Below, one piece after another: positions 5,729-7,065 of a stretch of 7,065 nucleotides of DNA. Positions within the stretch are counted from its first letter, which is position 1; each line of letters opens with the position of its first letter. The notes beneath the pieces are model-generated. The model was given only the letters and a program-made list of their open reading frames with translations, ran no database searches and was not told the DNA's origin. The position numbers and the translations under genes were made by a program. The DNA is from Sphingomonas sp. GTDB lineage: Bacteria; Pseudomonadota; Alphaproteobacteria; Sphingomonadales; Sphingomonadaceae. Location of the stretch: the NCBI GenBank assembly GCA_030146605.1, contig JASLBO010000177.1, positions 1 to 7,065 of the forward strand, given 5' to 3'.

Positions 5729-6052
5729 GTGGGTTTGAGCATCGGCAACCTGGCCATCGCCGACGACCGGCAGGAAATGCGCGACGACGTGCAGTATCGG
5801 GCGCGCGCCTTCGGTCCCGATGCCCGCCAGCTCAGCTTCCTGATCGTCAACATCTCGGCGCACGGGCTGATGGCGCGTTGCGAGACTCCGTTCGAAACCG
5901 GCGATCGCCTGCGCATCGTGTTGCCCGTCGCCGGGCCGGTCGTAGCCGAAGTGCGCTGGTGGCTCGGGGGACGGCTCGGCTGCCAGTTCGATCCGGCGAT
6001 CGACCTCGCGACCTATTACGAACTCATAGCGGTGCTGCTGAAGGGCAAATAA
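5729..6052 (+). CDS. PilZ-domain protein, putative c-di-GMP receptor (107 aa)
   Basis: This is a single-domain PilZ protein. PilZ domains bind cyclic di-GMP through an R-x-x-x-R motif ahead of the barrel and a (D/N)-x-S-x-x-G motif on it. Both are visible: R14-Q-E-M-R18 and N41-I-S-A-H-G46, separated by 23 residues, which is a normal distance. The beta-rich stretch between and after them (QLSFLIVNISAHGLMARCETPFETGDRLRIVLPVAGPVVAEVRWWLGGRLGCQFDP) fits the family barrel. No membrane segment or partner domain is present, so it would act as a soluble effector; its target is not shown by the context. The start is uncertain. GTG 5729 is used here, TTG 5735 (reading LSIGNLA) is possible, and the best purine run, GGAG at 5711-5714, is 14 nt away. 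Six bases separate its stop from that of convergent recG. Confidence 0.85.
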   Translation: MGLSIGNLAIADDRQEMRDDVQYRARAFGPDARQLSFLIVNISAHGLMARCETPFETGDRLRIVLPVAGPVVAEVRWWLGGRLGCQFDPAIDLATYYELIAVLLKGK

Positions 6053-6058
6053 CCGCGG

Positions 6059-7065
6059 TCACCCCGCCCGCAGCAACGCCACCGCAGCATCGCGCTCGAA
6101 CAGATACAGCGCCGTCCGCGCCGCCTCGCCACGCGCCGTCTTCAATCCGCGATCCTGATCCACCAGCAAGCGTGCGTCGGCATTGGCCGCGACGATCAGC
6201 GCCTGCATCATTTCCGGCGTGGCCAGCCGGAACGTCTGCTCGCCCGATTGCCGCGTGCCGAGCAGTTCGCCGCCGCCGCGCAGCTCGAGGTCGCGCTCGG
6301 CGATCAGGAAGCCGTCATTGGTGTCGCGCATCAGGGCAAGTCTGGCCCGGGACGTCTCGCTGAGCCCGCCGCCGCGCAGCAGCACGCAATGGGACTTGCC
6401 CCCGCCCCGCCCGACCCGGCCGCGCAGCTGGTGAAGCTGCGCCAACCCGAACCGGTCGGCATGCTCGATCACGATCAGGGTCGCATTGGGCACGTCGACG
6501 CCGACCTCGATTACCGTCGTCGCCACCAGCACCCCGATCTCGCCGCCGGCAAACCGCGCCATCACCGCGTCCTTCTCGGGCCCCTTCATCCGGCCGTGGA
6601 CCAGCCCGACCTTTTCGCCGAAGCGCAACTGCAGCTCGGCCGCGCGCTGTTCGGCCGCGGCGAGATCGACCTTCTCGCTCTCCTCGACCAGCGGGCAGAC
6701 CCAATAAGCCTGCTTGCCCGACTCGAGGTGCCGCCCCAGCGCCGCTACGATCTCGGCCAGCCGATCCTCCGAGATCACGCTGGTGTCGATCGGTTCGCGG
6801 CCGGGGGGCATCTCGTCGAGTCGGCTGACGTCCATCTCGCCATGCGTCGCGAGCTGGAGGGTGCGCGGGATCGGCGTCGCGGTCATCACCAGCAGATGCG
6901 GCGGCACCTGCGCCTTGGACTGGAGCATCAGCCGCTCGGCGACGCCGAAACGATGCTGCTCGTCGACCACCACCAGCCCCAGATCCTTGTAACGAACCCC
7001 CTCCTGGAAGATCGCATGCGTACCGACCAATATATCGATCGATCCGTCGGCGAGCCCCATCAAGG
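6059..7065 (-). CDS. recG: ATP-dependent DNA helicase RecG, C-terminal half (5' end beyond the window)
   Basis: RecG is a superfamily 2 helicase that remodels stalled replication forks and branch-migrates Holliday junctions. The visible part covers about 335 residues and ends at TGA 6061-6059. It holds LGLVVVDEQHRFGV (motif II as D-E-Q-H), MTATPIPRT (motif III), the linker VHGRMKGPEKDAVMARF, TTVIEVGVDVPNAT (motif V) and HQLRGRVGRG (motif VI). The RecG-typical tail RDLELRGGGELLGTRQSGEQTFRLA and a helical C-terminus follow. From DEQH to the end is about 300 residues, as expected for full-length RecG, so the C-terminus looks intact. The N-terminal wedge (OB) domain and the Walker A motif lie past position 7065. 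Codons TTG-ATG near the edge (7063-7058) are internal, not a start. The plus-strand frames across it are shadows. Confidence 0.98.
   Translation of the reverse strand, partial: LMGLADGSIDILVGTHAIFQEGVRYKDLGLVVVDEQHRFGVAERLMLQSKAQVPPHLLVMTATPIPRTLQLATHGEMDVSRLDEMPPGREPIDTSVISEDRLAEIVAALGRHLESGKQAYWVCPLVEESEKVDLAAAEQRAAELQLRFGEKVGLVHGRMKGPEKDAVMARFAGGEIGVLVATTVIEVGVDVPNATLIVIEHADRFGLAQLHQLRGRVGRGGGKSHCVLLRGGGLSETSRARLALMRDTNDGFLIAERDLELRGGGELLGTRQSGEQTFRLATPEMMQALIVAANADARLLVDQDRGLKTARGEAARTALYLFERDAAVALLRAG

Noticed and set aside
5329..6363. A 344-codon plus-strand frame running from within tyrS through pilZ into recG
   Set aside because: It crosses three real genes in the wrong frame and is very Arg-rich; GC-driven shadow.
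1..7065. Defence system, prophage, CRISPR or other mobile gene cluster
   Set aside because: All eight genes are accounted for by housekeeping or small chromosomal families. No integrase, transposase, tRNA attachment site, spacer-repeat pattern or toxin-antitoxin pair is visible.

Overview
The window is visibly GC-rich, densely coded DNA from a chromosome. Its protein families and wording (an alphaproteobacterial-style TyrRS, a DUF2336-like protein, a DOMON-like protein, a GC-rich palindromic repeat with a CCCGCTTGCGGG core) point to a sphingomonad (Alphaproteobacteria, Sphingomonadales). That assignment is by recognition of the sequences, not by a search. Eight protein genes fill the window. 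I see no tRNA, rRNA, CRISPR array, IS element, phage gene or obvious defence locus, and no gene-free stretch longer than about 135 bases.

Left part, minus strand, read from right to left: a DUF1343/NamZ-like gene (3279..2083), a poorly characterised membrane protein with a degenerate nucleotidyltransferase-like N-terminus (1948..773), and a DUF2336-like protein that runs off the left edge (737..<1). The 134-bp gap between the first two holds an inverted pair of a 35-bp GC-rich repeat, starting 2 nt after the namZ-like stop codon. The last two genes are 35 bp apart and could be co-transcribed.

Middle: a small DUF4126 membrane protein (3378..3830, plus) is divergent from the namZ-like gene. 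It meets a DOMON-like protein (4340..3831, minus) stop codon to stop codon with no base between. The DOMON-like gene is in turn divergent from tyrS (4403..5629, plus) across 62 bp.

Right part: tyrS is followed by a PilZ-domain gene (5729..6052, plus), which converges with recG (>7065..6059, minus; C-terminal half only) with 6 bp between stop codons.

The genes do not form one pathway. tyrS (translation) and recG (recombination and fork repair) are housekeeping genes, and the rest are small accessory genes around them. The points most worth a second look are: a Gln where the NamZ family usually has the proposed catalytic Glu, together with no signal peptide; a membrane protein that looks like a decayed sugar/inositol-phosphate cytidylyltransferase fused to a membrane part; the inverted repeat pair; and very short reading frames that touch or precede the start codons of several genes. 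I found no clear sign of a wholly new multi-gene system.
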